From: Atopsyche davidsoni
Lineage: Eukaryota > Arthropoda > Insecta > Trichoptera > Hydrobiosidae
NCBI GenBank assembly: GCA_022113835.1
Contig: JAILWY010000024.1
Coordinates: forward strand, 2,112,501-2,176,500
Length of the DNA stretch: 64,000 bases
Reading direction: 5' to 3'
The position numbers and the translations under genes were made by a program. The notes beneath the pieces are model-generated. The model worked only from the letters and a program-made list of their open reading frames with translations, was not told the DNA's origin and did not search any database. How positions within the stretch are numbered: position 1 is the stretch's first letter; each line of letters starts with the position of its first letter. Of the stretch, positions 13,101 through 25,800 are shown piece after piece.

Positions 13101-16000
13101 TTGTAGAAATATTTACATATGGCTGAGAGTGTTGATGTTCAGGTCACGGTAAATTTGTTGACGATTCCGCGATGTGTGTAGAGGCTGTAGACTATTGGCT
13201 GGACTACAGACTATGTGGCTGAAGACTGTACGGATACAAGAGGCTATTGGCTAGCTGCAAGTTGATATGATAAATTAAAATCAGTGGACGAGTCGCGTCT
13301 ACTTTTGTTGTCATAATAAAAACTTCCTTTCAATGTCAACTTCACGAGCAAGCTGATCGTGCCGTACATTTGTGCATGGTATTGTAATTTGTATATATAT
13401 TTTATATTTTCTATAAATTTATTGTGATTGCAGTGCGTTTTTGTAACGCAGAGCGAGGCATTAAAAACTGTCAAAAGATATGAAAACCTTGAATTTTAAT
13501 AATTCCTATATTTATATATTTCGGCTGTGAGTTGCGTTCAAGGCGACGCGAGATTTGCATTATCTTGCGGAAGTGAGATTTCAGTTTTCAACTGAGAATG
13601 TTTATATTTCCAACGTTTGTTTGCTGAGCCGAGTACAAAGGCCGACTGCGTTACACGGGCGACAATAGCCGCGCACACTGCAAACTTCAATAATACATTA
13701 TTATTATCAGCAAATAATAAATGCGATTTCGATAGTGAAACAATGTCGCAAGGGTCATGGATACGAGGTGGAAAATAACCATCCCGGGTCGAGTGCAGCG
13801 GAAAAGTGATCCCATCGAAGTCCGCGGCCAGGGCTCGTCCCCCTCGCGAAATAACTAGAGCAGACTCGGCCGGATAATCAATACGAAATATTATAACGGC
13901 CTACTGACTCCGGCCGCAAAAATTGACACAGTTTACGTGGTGGACTATAAAAAGCGACAGAATTTTCATGTGAACAGAAATAGGACGCCATGGCGACGGC
14001 GTTTCGTATTTCCTCCTTCGCCCGATGCGCCTCTCGATGATGCATCCAGATTTCTGGCTGATCGAGCTCATGACGGTTCCAGTCGAATTCACGCCGTATT
14101 TGAACAGAGATTTCGTGATGAAATCGATAATGAGTAGGCAGCGAGTGCCTGGGTGGTACTTAACCGGTTATAAAAAAAAATACTTTGCTTGATGATATTG
14201 GTTGAATTCTGAAACTGCAACAATGATTAAAAAATGTCATAAATATGTATGCATTTTGAGCACGTGATTGAACGTGGATTAGCAAAACGTAAACATAGGC
14301 CGCGACGCACCTGCATTACTGAATAATCTAAGTTGTAAATTAGTACCTGCAGATCTTGGTGCTGAAATCTGTGCACAGCAACAGGAAATGCGAATATTAA
14401 TTAAAACATTTTTTGAAGGTAAGACCCGACTAAGAGCCTTCGGGAACGAGAAAATAATATAATATAACTGTATTTCGAGCAAGCACTAAACCCTGCACCT
14501 ACCTACTGAGGTTTTGTAGACAACAAAGCGTGTCAGCTGTTTCATACCATGTGTACCTACTCGACGACGGAGACTAAATTTGCATCACAAATACAGCCAA
14601 ATTCCAAGAGAAAAAGTTATGAAATATACCATACAATTTTAAAGAAATATATCATTAACTAATTTATGTATACATCAACTACACAAGCATAAAATTAAAT
14701 ATGTTATAAGCAAAAGTACTCACGGTCTCACACGAACCAAGCTACCGAGAGGCAAAATGGCAGCCTCGCGTTTGACGTACCATTGAACAGTTCAAAATAA
14801 AAACGTCGACACATTAACACGAGAAACCGTGGTTATTTTTTTTTTAATAAATCCAACGTCACAGATTGCATTTATCTACAAATTTTATATAAAAATAAAC
14901 TGTTGAATAAAAAAAAAAAATGAAAAACGAGAAAACAACTGTTGTACCACGAGAACCACCAAGACCTGGTGAATCGATGATTGATTGTTTACGTTGTGTT
15001 AACTAGACGCACTGGCAATTTTATTTCGCTTTATTTATGTGAAAATTTATAAAAGAGCCGAGTTTATCTCGTTTGCAAAAACAGACCGACGACGACAAGG
15101 CGACTGTTTATTAAATACGTAATTATGTAAAACTGCTAGCGACAGCCATTACGGGCAACTGCGACAGAACTTCATTGCAAATAACATTTTCATACGACAA
15201 TATTAAACCTTTTAATTAAATTCACGATCGTTTGCGGGTATTGTCTTCTTTAAAAATGACATACCATGCACGATAACAGACCGCGATACCATGAAAATTA
15301 TCATAAATGATGATGTAAGGCCCGTTAACACGAAAACAAAATACTAAATGTAATTTTAACTCACGTATGTACAAGTGTTCCAGAGAGTAATTTAACGGAA
15401 GCGCTTTCCGGTTTTGAGATGTAAATCAACTGAGAAAACTATATCCAGACAAAGAAAAAATACCAAAATCACCATCAGCTTTGCAGTAGTACCAAGAAAA
15501 TCACACAGCAGAAACTAAGTCACACATTTTGTAGCAACATAATACTCACTATAACTGAAATTCACTTAACCATTTATTCGTGATTACAGATAGGTGCACA
15601 AACTCATTCCAGTCCATCAATTTTTTATCACTGCTTTTGTAAATATACTGAATAATTTTGATATCATCTTGTCGGAAAGAGGACAACAAGCAAACAGGAT
15701 GAATGGTTTCTTCATCTTCTATGCTTTAGTTTTTCGTGATTATATGGCAATTGAACAAACCTGGGCTTGCCATTACAAAAAAAACAATTGTTTTCAAACA
15801 ATCAGGACAGATTTTTGTTATAATGTCATTCAGTATAAGTATACTTACACGACAAATAAAGTGTATTTTTTAAAATGTTATTTGTTACTGAAATATTTAT
15901 AAATGCATCAATAAACATCTTTTGGATAAAACATAACCAATGAGAAAAATATTATGGTGTGTATCTATGGATAAAAACGAAAACAAAAGAAAAAATGTAG
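10131..16000. other. Intergenic region, no supported gene
   Basis: AT-rich DNA with small GC-richer islands at about 12180-12420, 12600-12760, 13780-13900 and 13980-14130. The island at 12600-12760 has open frames and a donor-like GGGACAG|GTACGTTC on the plus strand, but no neighbouring exon that keeps a frame. Minus-strand donor-like sites with GTGAGT occur at about 10445 and 14723. A poly-G run lies near 11170. I see no complete gene, tRNA or rRNA. Confidence 0.4.
13170..13258 (+). repeat. Short degenerate tandem repeat
   Basis: The phrases AGAGGCTGTAGACTATTGGCT, GACTACAGACTATGTGGCT and AAGAGGCTATTGGCTAG follow each other, sharing GACTA and TATTGGCT cores. Imperfect copies of about 20-30 nt, with no coding role visible. 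Confidence 0.4.
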
Positions 16001-16100
16001 GGGCATTTTTAACAGGTTTCTACCTAAATAATAAAAGTAAACTGAAAAATAAACTTACTTTTTAATTATCAGACAGCTTAAAAATAATATCAATATGTAG

Positions 16101-19038
16101 TTACTTTTTAAAAGTTTGGTTGTAAAATATATTATTTTGAAAACGTGCATTATCACAATCATACTGCTGCTCAAACTCCTTTCCGTAACATGAAAATGAA
16201 TCGTGGAAAAGATTTGCGGCATTTTCGCTTTTATCAAACATGCCATTGGCATCATTCAAAATATTCTCTATCACATTTTCCGTAGATGAGGACAATTTCA
16301 ACTCTCGTAGCTTTTCCGACGGGGACGGCAAGTTTTCTTCGTCATTCGAGGATATCATGGAGTAGAGGTCTGACACATCCGCACGAAAATCGTGTGACGT
16401 GGACGGACTCGAGCTGGCGAAACTCATCTTAATCATGGACTCGTTCACAATTTCATCGATAATATTTTTTTCTAACTGATTTTTATCCATTTCTGACTGG
16501 TCACATAGCATCGAGGGTGGATCGAGTTGAAACGGTATATGATTTAGATTTACGTCGATGGAGATTGGTTTTTTATTGCTGTGTTGAAACGGTGTACAGC
16601 TTTTTTCCATAAAGTGCATGTCCATATCGTTTTCGATGTGTCCTTGTTGATTGGATTGGACATTGTTTTCTATTGTGGGGTCGTCAGTGTGTGCATCATT
16701 TTTATTTTTCAGAAGCTTCTGGACGAGGTCCCCGGATTGTCGTACGACCATGCCCGGCGGTTGCGCCGTACACTTATGGGTGCGTTGGGAAACCTATAAC
16801 AGAAAAATACGTTTTTAAAGCTTCAAACATAGCTCTTGGGTAAACAAAAAAATCTATCCAACCATAATCTAGAATTTTAAACATCGGTCAAAGCTTTATA
16901 CTAGATAACTGCCTAAATATTTTATTTTGCGCTTGTAAATTTCGGACCTATCAGACCTCGCAAATTCGATATAAAATGATGGTACCTTATATCGAAAGCT
17001 TTTATCGCAGGCTGTACATTTGTATGGCATAACGCCGGTGTGGATGCGACGGTGAACCAGGTACGATACACGCTGGCGAAAGCACTTTCCTAAAAATAAC
17101 AAAAAATATATAAATATATTCGTAGGTTTTGGCAGGCGTTGTTTGGTTTCGTTGGTGTTGAGCGGCTTGAAGCTTTGAGTCCTTCGACGTTTCATTCTCA
17201 TTCATCATCATTCTCGCCACAACCGAAGGCCAACGCGCTCGTCTTATCGGGAAGACCATTGAAATTCTCAAGCTCCCCGATCTACGTACACAAACAAAAC
17301 CCTTGAAGAAGTAAGATGAAAATTTCAACCAGCTCAATACTAGGGATCATTTAATACAGGGGTAGCCAACAAGTCGATCGCGAAGCCAATTTTGTAATTT
17401 CTATTTACATATCTGTGTGTCTGTATTTCTATACTTAAAGCTAAAAAAACTCCTCTATAATTATGTTTAAAGATATACTTTGCTTATCTTCCCATAGCCC
17501 GCAAGAGTGGACCCCGTGCTGAAACACAGTGCATAGGCATAGTATGCACGCTTATGCCAACAAGTCGATTGGCCACCCCTGATCTAATAAATACCTTGAT
17601 CCTACAGCGAGGATCTTGATATTGCCTCACCGCATGATTCACATGAGAAGGGCTTCTCGCCGGTGTGGATCCTCTGGTGGTTGTGCAGGGTGGACAGCTC
17701 CTTGAAGGCCCGGCCGCACTGCGCGCACGCATGGGGCTTATCATCATTGTGGTACAGCAGGTGCTTGTGATATGACTGCTGGAAGGTGAAGGTCTTACTG
17801 CACTGGCTGCAAGAGTACGGCATCTCCCCTGAAAACAAAACAGCTAATGTACCCTCACACACACTTGTATAATAAACCAAAGCAAGCAAGACTTATTCTT
17901 CTTGGAACAGGAGAGTGGGTCTTCGGAGTTGTAATAGAGGAGTGAATTAATGAAAGGGTATGGTACTAGGTCTATAGAATTACAAGAAGAGTCTGCTTCA
18001 TGACTGCTTTTATAATTGTATCAAAAAGTGACACACACCTGTGTGCAATCTTTTGTGTTTCTTCAGGAAATACTTAGTGGTGAAATATTTGTGGCAGATG
18101 TCGCATTCCCACTGTTTATTACTGGGGCTGTTATTCTGGGACTCCTGGCTGTCTTGGCTCTTGGGGGAGAAGCTTTCTTCTGAAAAAATATTAGCACTTC
18201 TACCGATGTTGTTGGAGTTGGCTTTTTCTTTGGCGGAGCTCGAGTGGGAGTCGACGGCGATGTTGCGGACGTTGTCCCGCACCGGCACTGATGGAGCCAC
18301 TCCGAAGTGCACCATCCTCAGGTGCACCATGAGGGAGCCCCTCATCTTGAACACCTTGCTGCAGAGGTGGCAGGAGTACTTGACGGCCCCGCCTGCAGCC
18401 GTGGGTTCCTGCACGTTGTGGATCAATTTCTTGTGCATTTCCAGAATGTTCTTCCCCAAGAAGTAAAATCCGCAAATGTCGCATCTCTCGGAGAGGGCGT
18501 CCTTGTTTTTGTGGGCGCCTTTGCTCTTGTCTTTCGGGTTACATTTGGTGTTCTCGTGCTGCAGTTCGTTTGATATGTTTTCCGGTATTCCTATGAACGG
18601 AAGGGCGGACATATTGTAAATCGGCACTTTCGGACATATTTTAATCGGCTTATTCGACACGGTGCATGACTCTTCTTTCTTGACGCTTCTCACAGATTGA
18701 TGCTTACTTGGCCGTTTACCAGGATTCGCCACTTCGCTCGATATTCCGAGAGATGTTTCGTTTTTATTTTCGTTTGGAATATTTTTATTCTTATCAACGG
18801 GTGATTCGGATAATCCTATATTGTTATTTATATTTATTGAAGTTTTGCTATTGTTCACTTCAGTTGCGCAATGACCGAATAAATGTATTGTGAATTTGTC
18901 CAAGCCCATCAAAACGTCGTTGCAAATGGGACATGTTATATTTTCTGTTGCAACTTTGATCAACGCTATCCGAAGAGTTTCAAGATTGTTGAAACGAGAT
19001 TGAGAGCACAGCGGGCACGGTAGCAAATTAGTACACAT
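16101..19038 (-). CDS. C2H2 zinc-finger protein (predicted transcription factor), 664 aa
   Basis: Four exons, 19038-18039, 17828-17631, 17089-16986 and 16793-16101 (stop TAA at 16103-16101), total 1995 nt, all joining in phase. The N-terminus has paired Cys motifs (PCPLC near residue 8, CPIC near 36, followed by HLFGH), then a low-complexity Asn/Lys/Ser linker. Two C2H2 fingers lie at about 185-245 and another at about 307-330. A run of linked fingers with TGE(K/M)P(F/Y) linkers spans exons 1-3. The last finger, split by the third intron, is atypical: after its His comes Lys-Cys rather than a normal spacing. The tail of about 210 residues is acidic and Ser/Asn-rich, perhaps an activation region. 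The ATG at 19038 is the likely start because it directly precedes the first Cys motif, though the frame stays open upstream. Predicted nuclear DNA-binding protein, divergent from CCDC39. I cannot name the orthologue. ATTAAA 40 nt past the stop (16066-16061) is a candidate poly(A) signal. Confidence 0.85.
17357..17581. mobile_element. hAT-like MITE in zinc-finger gene intron
   Basis: 225 bp bounded by terminal inverted repeats CAGGGGTAGCCAA (left, 17357-17369) and TTGGCCACCCCTG (right, 17569-17581), one mismatch. The eight flanking bases are ATTTAATA on the left and ATCTAATA on the right, a target-site duplication of the size typical for hAT elements with one change. CAACAAGTCGAT occurs near both ends. 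No coding capacity. It lies in intron 2, between the exons ending at 17631 and starting at 17089. Confidence 0.7.
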
Positions 19039-19530
19039 CTTCACACTATGTAAAAAGAAAACCTTGCCTCGAATAATAAATATTTCCTTGACATGAGCCC
19101 TCACTGAGCGCCTAACAAATTTCGCCACTTCAATAAATTTAAAATATACAAACGTTGTATTTAAAAATAAATTAAAATGATGCAAATATTGTTGTTGAAA
19201 TTGATTTAAAATATGAGAAATATCCACGACCACCACGAGTTTTTAGATGTTCGTAAATACTAAAGCATTGAAAGAACCCAAAATAGATTGCCAAAAATAA
19301 ACTTAATGCATCTGCCATCTTGCCAAAGTTTTCGTGTGAGCATTGAAATGTCTATGAGTTATTTTATATAGAATACAAAAATTAATAAAAAAATTTGTGA
19401 AAGTCATTTATTTATAATGTTGTTAATATTTATTTAATAATTATTTATTAATTACTTTTTCTTTATTTTTTGTTAGTGGCAACACTTTTAGATTTGCACC
19501 AAAATATCAAACAAGCAAGAAGAGTCGGCG

Positions 19531-19544
19531 GTTGTCATAGTAAC
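19531..19544 (+). promoter_or_regulatory. X-box-like RFX site upstream of CCDC39
   Basis: GTTGTCATAGTAAC matches the imperfect inverted repeat bound by RFX factors (canonical GTTGCCATGGCAAC), with half-sites GTTGTC and AGTAAC separated by AT. It lies 300 bp upstream of the CCDC39 ATG, in the shared upstream region of the divergent zinc-finger gene. Ciliary genes of animals are commonly controlled by RFX through such sites, so the position next to an axonemal gene supports function. Sequence match only. Confidence 0.6.
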
Positions 19545-19843
19545 GATGTAGTAAGTTGATTTTCTATGTATAATTTTTCTTTAGATACTTACACACAGTG
19601 TCAGTATGTTTTTCTTTCCAAATATATTTTTTTTCGTCGCTTTTGTATTGTTTTTATACAAATATCAATGCTAGTTCAATAAATTTAACTAACGTCATCT
19701 CCAAAACATTGACACACTTTATCTCAGGACGCAGAAAATTACAAATACTATTTCAATTTTTTACATGCTTTAAGCATCGATTTATCATTATATTCTGATA
19801 AAAATAAACATACTTGTGAATGTAAATACAGAAGAAAAATATA

Positions 19844-22800
19844 ATGCCTATTTATATGAACGAAGTTCTGGAGCAGATGGGTTGGAATGATGGTTCATTT
19901 TTACCTGTATCTAATGATGCAAATAAACAGTTGGAGACGATGTTAGACGCCAGGTTTGTAACATATTTTGATTTTGACACATCATCAACATCTGTGTCAA
20001 GTCTATGTAACAATTTTTGGCAATCAAAGAGGTGGGCTATAGAATGTAACATTTGGGGCCTCTTCTCGGGTCTTTCTGTGTAAAGAAATATTTTTTTTTT
20101 AACTCGACTAGAGGTGTGTATTTTTTAAACTTTAAAACTCTATGTGTTCATTGTAGTGAAATAATATGTACCCTTTATGGTTGCAGACTGAAAGATATTG
20201 AAAGACTCAGAGCTGAGAACATCAACCAGGATGTCAAACAAACAGAACTCGACCACCACAAGTCCAACGTGCTTTCAGAGCATGAAGGAAATATGGTGAT
20301 CACACATATATTTTACTCAAAGCTTTTGTTTTTTTTATTTTATCTATCACTGTCTATGTGACCGCATTTTGTGCTTTTGGTTTATCATTTATTTTTAAAG
20401 TAATCAGCATATATAAATTTATTCACATATGTCAGTGCGTTTTATATTTCTTGCTTATTTCACTCAGTGATACCTACTTCTAAATTTATTGCCTGTTGTT
20501 TCTTTACTATTGATTTTTATCACTACTGTCTACATATGAAAACTAAAATCAAGTATTATTTTATCATTTGTCTGAGGAAGGTCTAGGAAGGGTTGAGGTA
20601 TGCATTGAAAACAAAAGAATTGTTTATATTATTATTATAATAAAAAATTACAAATATGCTTAGAGGAAATATTTAATTGACTGTGTTTGTCTGTTGTAGC
20701 AACTGCTTCTGGCGCATAGGCAGCAAATGGAGAATGAGGAGCACATCAGTGCGCTGGCTGCCTCGGAAGCAGGGAAGTTCATCCAGGACACCAACAATGC
20801 GAACAAGCAGTGCAAGGAGCTGGGGCAGCGGGGAGAAGTGCTACAAGGTACGATACTTAAATTCTGAGTTATTGGAGACTGAAATGTTAAATTGAAATTG
20901 GTAATTGTATTTCTTTGAAACAGCTGATATTGCCCGGGTACTCCGTCGGCTGGAAACCCTCCGAAGTAATCTGGGGGGCGAGCGTGGGGCAATGGAGGAG
21001 TGGCGCTGCGCCCTGGAGAGGAGCGAGGCGGACATCGACACCATCAACCGCTACAGTCAGGAAGATTCTGCCAAGATCACGGTACATCACTATACTACAG
21101 ATACATTTACAGATTATTTTATTTTTAAATTAGAGCTTAGGTTGAAATTTTAGTGTGTGAATATGTTTTGATATTTGTATTGTTTGTCGTAATGAAATCG
21201 TTATTTTTTCAGGAACTGGAAAGCAAGCGTCAACGCTTGAAAGTGGAGTATGATAAGAAGCATGAAGTCCTCTCGCAGCTGTGTGCCGATCTTCAAGCTG
21301 AAGAGAGGTCCGCTGAGAGGATCTGCAATCAGGTTTTAATTTGTTTTAACAAACTGCCCATAATAAAATTTGAATATTTGATAAGGCCACACAATAGTAG
21401 CTACAGTAAAGATGAGTGCATTCAGATTTATTATTGTTGTTTTTTCGCGTGTTTTATAGCACTCTAATGCTATCTGTGAACTGAATCTTGGCCAATAGTG
21501 ACTGCACTCCAATGCTTTAACTTGTGTTACAGATAGCCGAGGCATTAGCTCAGCGTCGCAGAACTGTTGCAACGTGGGCCGGAGCCGTGGAGAACCTTCG
21601 TCAGAGAGACAAAGACATCAGGCATATAAAAGAGGTAAAGCAAAAATAAATATTCACTGTCAAAACAAATAGTCTTCAATCGAACTGAAACAGGCTTGAG
21701 CTTATTAACATCGTATCGAAATCGAGAACCTCTCAATCAAAATTCCACGGTCTAATCCCTTAGCCAACAATTATATTGTGAGCTTACAAGGCATAGTAAT
21801 ACTATTTGTAACTATGATCTTCAAGAGAAGATGGCTGCATGGGGAAGTGTGAATACTTATGGCTAAATACTTAATACTTCATTCCTTGGTCATTCCAGGA
21901 GCTGGAGATGCTTCGAGAGTTCACCAAGAAGCGTGTGGAGAGCACTACGGAGAAGGAAGAGTTCCTGACCGCGCAGATAAACAACAACAAGGAGGAAGAG
22001 CAGCAGCTTGAGGAGTGCAAGCAAGAGCTCGCCAGCAAGCGACAGATCCTGCAGGCTTTCAAGGAAGATAACTGTTCCATGGAAAACAATGTGAGTACAG
22101 CATGAAATTAGACATATTGAAGAGCATATTAGATTCTAAAGAAACGTAAAGAAAAAGATATGTAAAGAAGATATGTAAAGAAACTAATTTTAATAAATAC
22201 CTGGCTTTTATAATTAATTGTTTTTCAAAAAGTATAATAGTATAATATAGTAATCTGAAAAGCTTATTTCTTACATTACTTTGTTTGCATTTTGCATTGC
22301 AACAATAAAATTTTGCAGTTGAAATTTAATAAATATGAGATCCAATTCTAGAATCATCATCCTCCATAAATATTTCCAATAAGAAAATGCGACAATTTAA
22401 AAAAAAAAAATGCTAAGATGTTGACTGTTCCGTTGTATATTTTTGACGTGACCGATTTCTGTTTCAGCTCATTTCCCTGAAGAGAGAGCTGATCACGGTC
22501 ACGAACATGCTCTCCAACATGCACCTCGAAAATAAGAAGATCATCAAGGAGAAAAATAAGAAAGTAGACTCCATCGAGACCTTGCGGGGTCAGGTAGCTG
22601 TGCAAAATCCTTTTGAAGAAAACTTTTGAAATATAATAATTTGGGCACCAATCTGTTTGGGTTTTTTTAAGGCTCCGTGGTAAACGGTCCCCAACGATTT
22701 CACAGAGAGATATCTCGAAAAGGATTTCGTAAGAGATCTTTGAAGCATGGGAATTTTGTGCCATATTACTGGCACATAAAATAATATATACATGGCATCT

Positions 22801-25800
22801 TATTAATTAAGCGGATTTGCTGGATTTAATGAATATATTGCAAATTTAAATTACTATTAAATATTTCAGATTGAAAAATATACTGAAAAATTAAACGAAG
22901 TGCTGGACGGGTACAAAACAGCTGCACAGAGGATTCGCCAACTGGAAGAAATGCTCAACGTAGGTTATTCTATTGGATTCTTTATGAGGTCTTAAAAACT
23001 ATTTATCAATCACTTGTATAAAAGCGTCTTCAGAAAAATTTAAATTATTAGTAAGTCAATCGAATGCTAAGTAGGGTCTTTAAAATGACTTTAAAAGTGT
23101 TTTTAAAGATATTCCTGCATGCTAGTGACGAGAAACCTTTTTTACACACTAGATTCCTATCGAAGTCTTTGAACATATGTCAAGCATCCATTAGTTGATA
23201 ATGGATGCTTGACAAAGTCAACGTAAATTATTTAGTGCAAGACAATTGACTGTATTAATTGTTAATGATAAATAATGTATTGTTGGTGTTGGTAGACGGA
23301 GCAGAAGTACCTGAAGCAGCTGTTGAGCGAGTTAGAGCATGTGCAGCACTGCCTGTTCCGCACGCAGCAGGGGCTCCTCAACCTAAAAGAGGAAGAGTCC
23401 ACCCTGGTTGCGGAGTCGAGGAGTGAGACATTCATCTTTATTTCCAAGCATTTAACCTTGAAGGCATTATTAACTCTTTGGGTACAAAGGTACAAAAGTA
23501 GTCCCTCTATTTACGCCTTTTATTTCATTAAAAGTAAGAAGCACCGAGTCAGAATATCCACCGGAATATTCTACTTGTTAATAAACAAAACGTTAATTAA
23601 AATAAAAATAAAATGTATGTGCAATAAGGGTTTTTTATTGTCTAATGCTCCATGCCTCAAAGAGTTAATCTGAGCAAAGTAGAGTGGTGTCAGGTTATCC
23701 ATGGAATAGTTGCAGCCTCCAATACCTTTTTAAGTGTTTTATAAATTGTTTAAGGTTTCAAAATGACTATGATACAGCTGGAGCAAAAGCACACGAAGAT
23801 TGAAAAGGATCTTCTTCTCCAACAGGAAAACCTCTACAATGTTGTATGTTTAAATTTTACTCTATTAAATCAAGGTCATCCACATTGCAATCGACTCGCC
23901 GAGTTAATAGATATTTATTCTTAACTCTTATTAATTTGATTCCAGTCATTTGAAATGGATTCAGGCTTAACCCGCCTTGCAAAGCTGGAGGGCTTGGAAG
24001 ACACGGACGATGATAAAATCCTGCAGAAGCGAGCGCAGCAGCTGGCGGTGGTGGCCGAGGAGCGCATAAACACCGTGCGCATGCTCACCGACCAGACCTC
24101 CAAGCTAGAGGGAGACACTCGCCTGCTCGTCAAGAACATCACAGACTCCCAGAAACAGCATCAAACCCTGGTAACCATAAAGAGCAGTGAAACTATTTAA
24201 AGTTGTCATATCCGCAGAGCCCGATATCACGTCATGAAAGTCTTAAAGAATATGATAGTAATGCGGCAAATGGTGATATTTTTTCATCTTGGGTTTGTCA
24301 AGGAGGCTGGTGGTCGCATTCTTCGAGAAGATATCAAGGTTGTGGTTGCAGCTTATCAGCGCTGACTGATAAGCTGCCGATCAGAACTGCTGAGCCATTA
24401 CAAGAAGTGGCTCAAAGGTCTACTGCTTTTCAGTTGAAGTTGGCACTTGCTTATTTCTAATTATGTCTATATAGCATCTTTTTAAGAAATTGAGTTTATC
24501 GAGAAGACTATTATTCTGAACTCATTTTTTCAACGACATTTCCTAATCCAAGCTACTTGAAATAAAAGTCAAGCCGACGCCTGAAAAAAAAACCTGCAAA
24601 TCCCTTCTAGACACTGGTTTGCGGAAAGCCATGTTCTCAATCCTTATCTAAGCAGTATGCCCCTATTTGATGTCACTGTACATGGTTGTACTGGTTGAAG
24701 ACCTTTCGTGACAACTGGGTCCTTTAATGGAATCTGTGTGCAGCAAGAGAAGTTGGTGGGCATCAACGCCCTGGTGGAGGGCTCAACGCGGGGCGTGGTG
24801 CATGCGCGGCAGGCGGGGCGCGATCGGCGCGCCGAGGAGGGGGCCCTGAACCTGCGAGCTGGGCACGCCGAGCGCTCGCTGCGCCGCCTTGGCCACCGCG
24901 GCTACAATCTGGAGAGGGCGCGGCTAGACCTCGAGGCAGTAAGTCAAATTATTTTAACTCTCAATAGGAAGAGTGTATGGATTATACCACTTCGGTGGTT
25001 AGCACGCTTGCTAGCCACTTGCAATATGCATTTAATTCTTTAGATTAATTAATAAGACCATTATGAAGTATGATATCAAGTTTTATTCAGTGTATATAGT
25101 TTAAGTTTAATACATTTGGCTTTCAAAAGAAATCTCAATCATTGTACTGTTGGTATTTGGCTCTGTTGACTAATGAGTTTGCCGACCACTGGGCTAGGCT
25201 GTCAACGAGCGGACTGCAGAGATGGAAGAGCGACGCAAGGTTTTCCTGGCGCAGCGCCGAGTGCTGCAAGAAGAGAGGTCTGCCCTCAACATAGACCTCA
25301 AGGGTGAGCAGCACAAGATAGAGACGTTCAAGAAGAGGTGTGACTATTTAATATTATTTTAAATTACCCGTACAGGCTCATATGAGTTTGGACGTCTCTT
25401 GCAATGCAGTAAGTATTAAAAAAAACGGTCTCATCAAGCCGAAGCCATTGAGGCCTGCTGCAGGGGCTGGAGAACGGAACTCACAGGACCTATGACCTGT
25501 TGATGAATAACGCTCTCGAGGAAGGTGGAATTTTAACCTGCTTGACATATTGTGCAATGTTTATTTAAAAATATGAAGGGACAGCTTGTGCATTTTCTTG
25601 GAGGAGGCATGATCGTTTGTTTTCTTGCAGGTACGAGGTGTTTGTGGACACTCTGGGCAAAGATGAGAACGGAGATGCTCTCTCTGTCAGTTACTTTAAA
25701 ATTAAGGTTGGTAACCAATTGTCTTGTGTTTTAAATGTAAGCAATCCAAGTTGGCTTGAGCAAAGCTTATTGTCATGATAAATATTACCGCAAAATGCAA

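Noticed and set aside
17002..17337. 111-codon minus-strand frame overlapping a zinc-finger exon
   Set aside because: It reads through an acceptor site in the wrong frame; the phase-consistent exon is 17089-16986.
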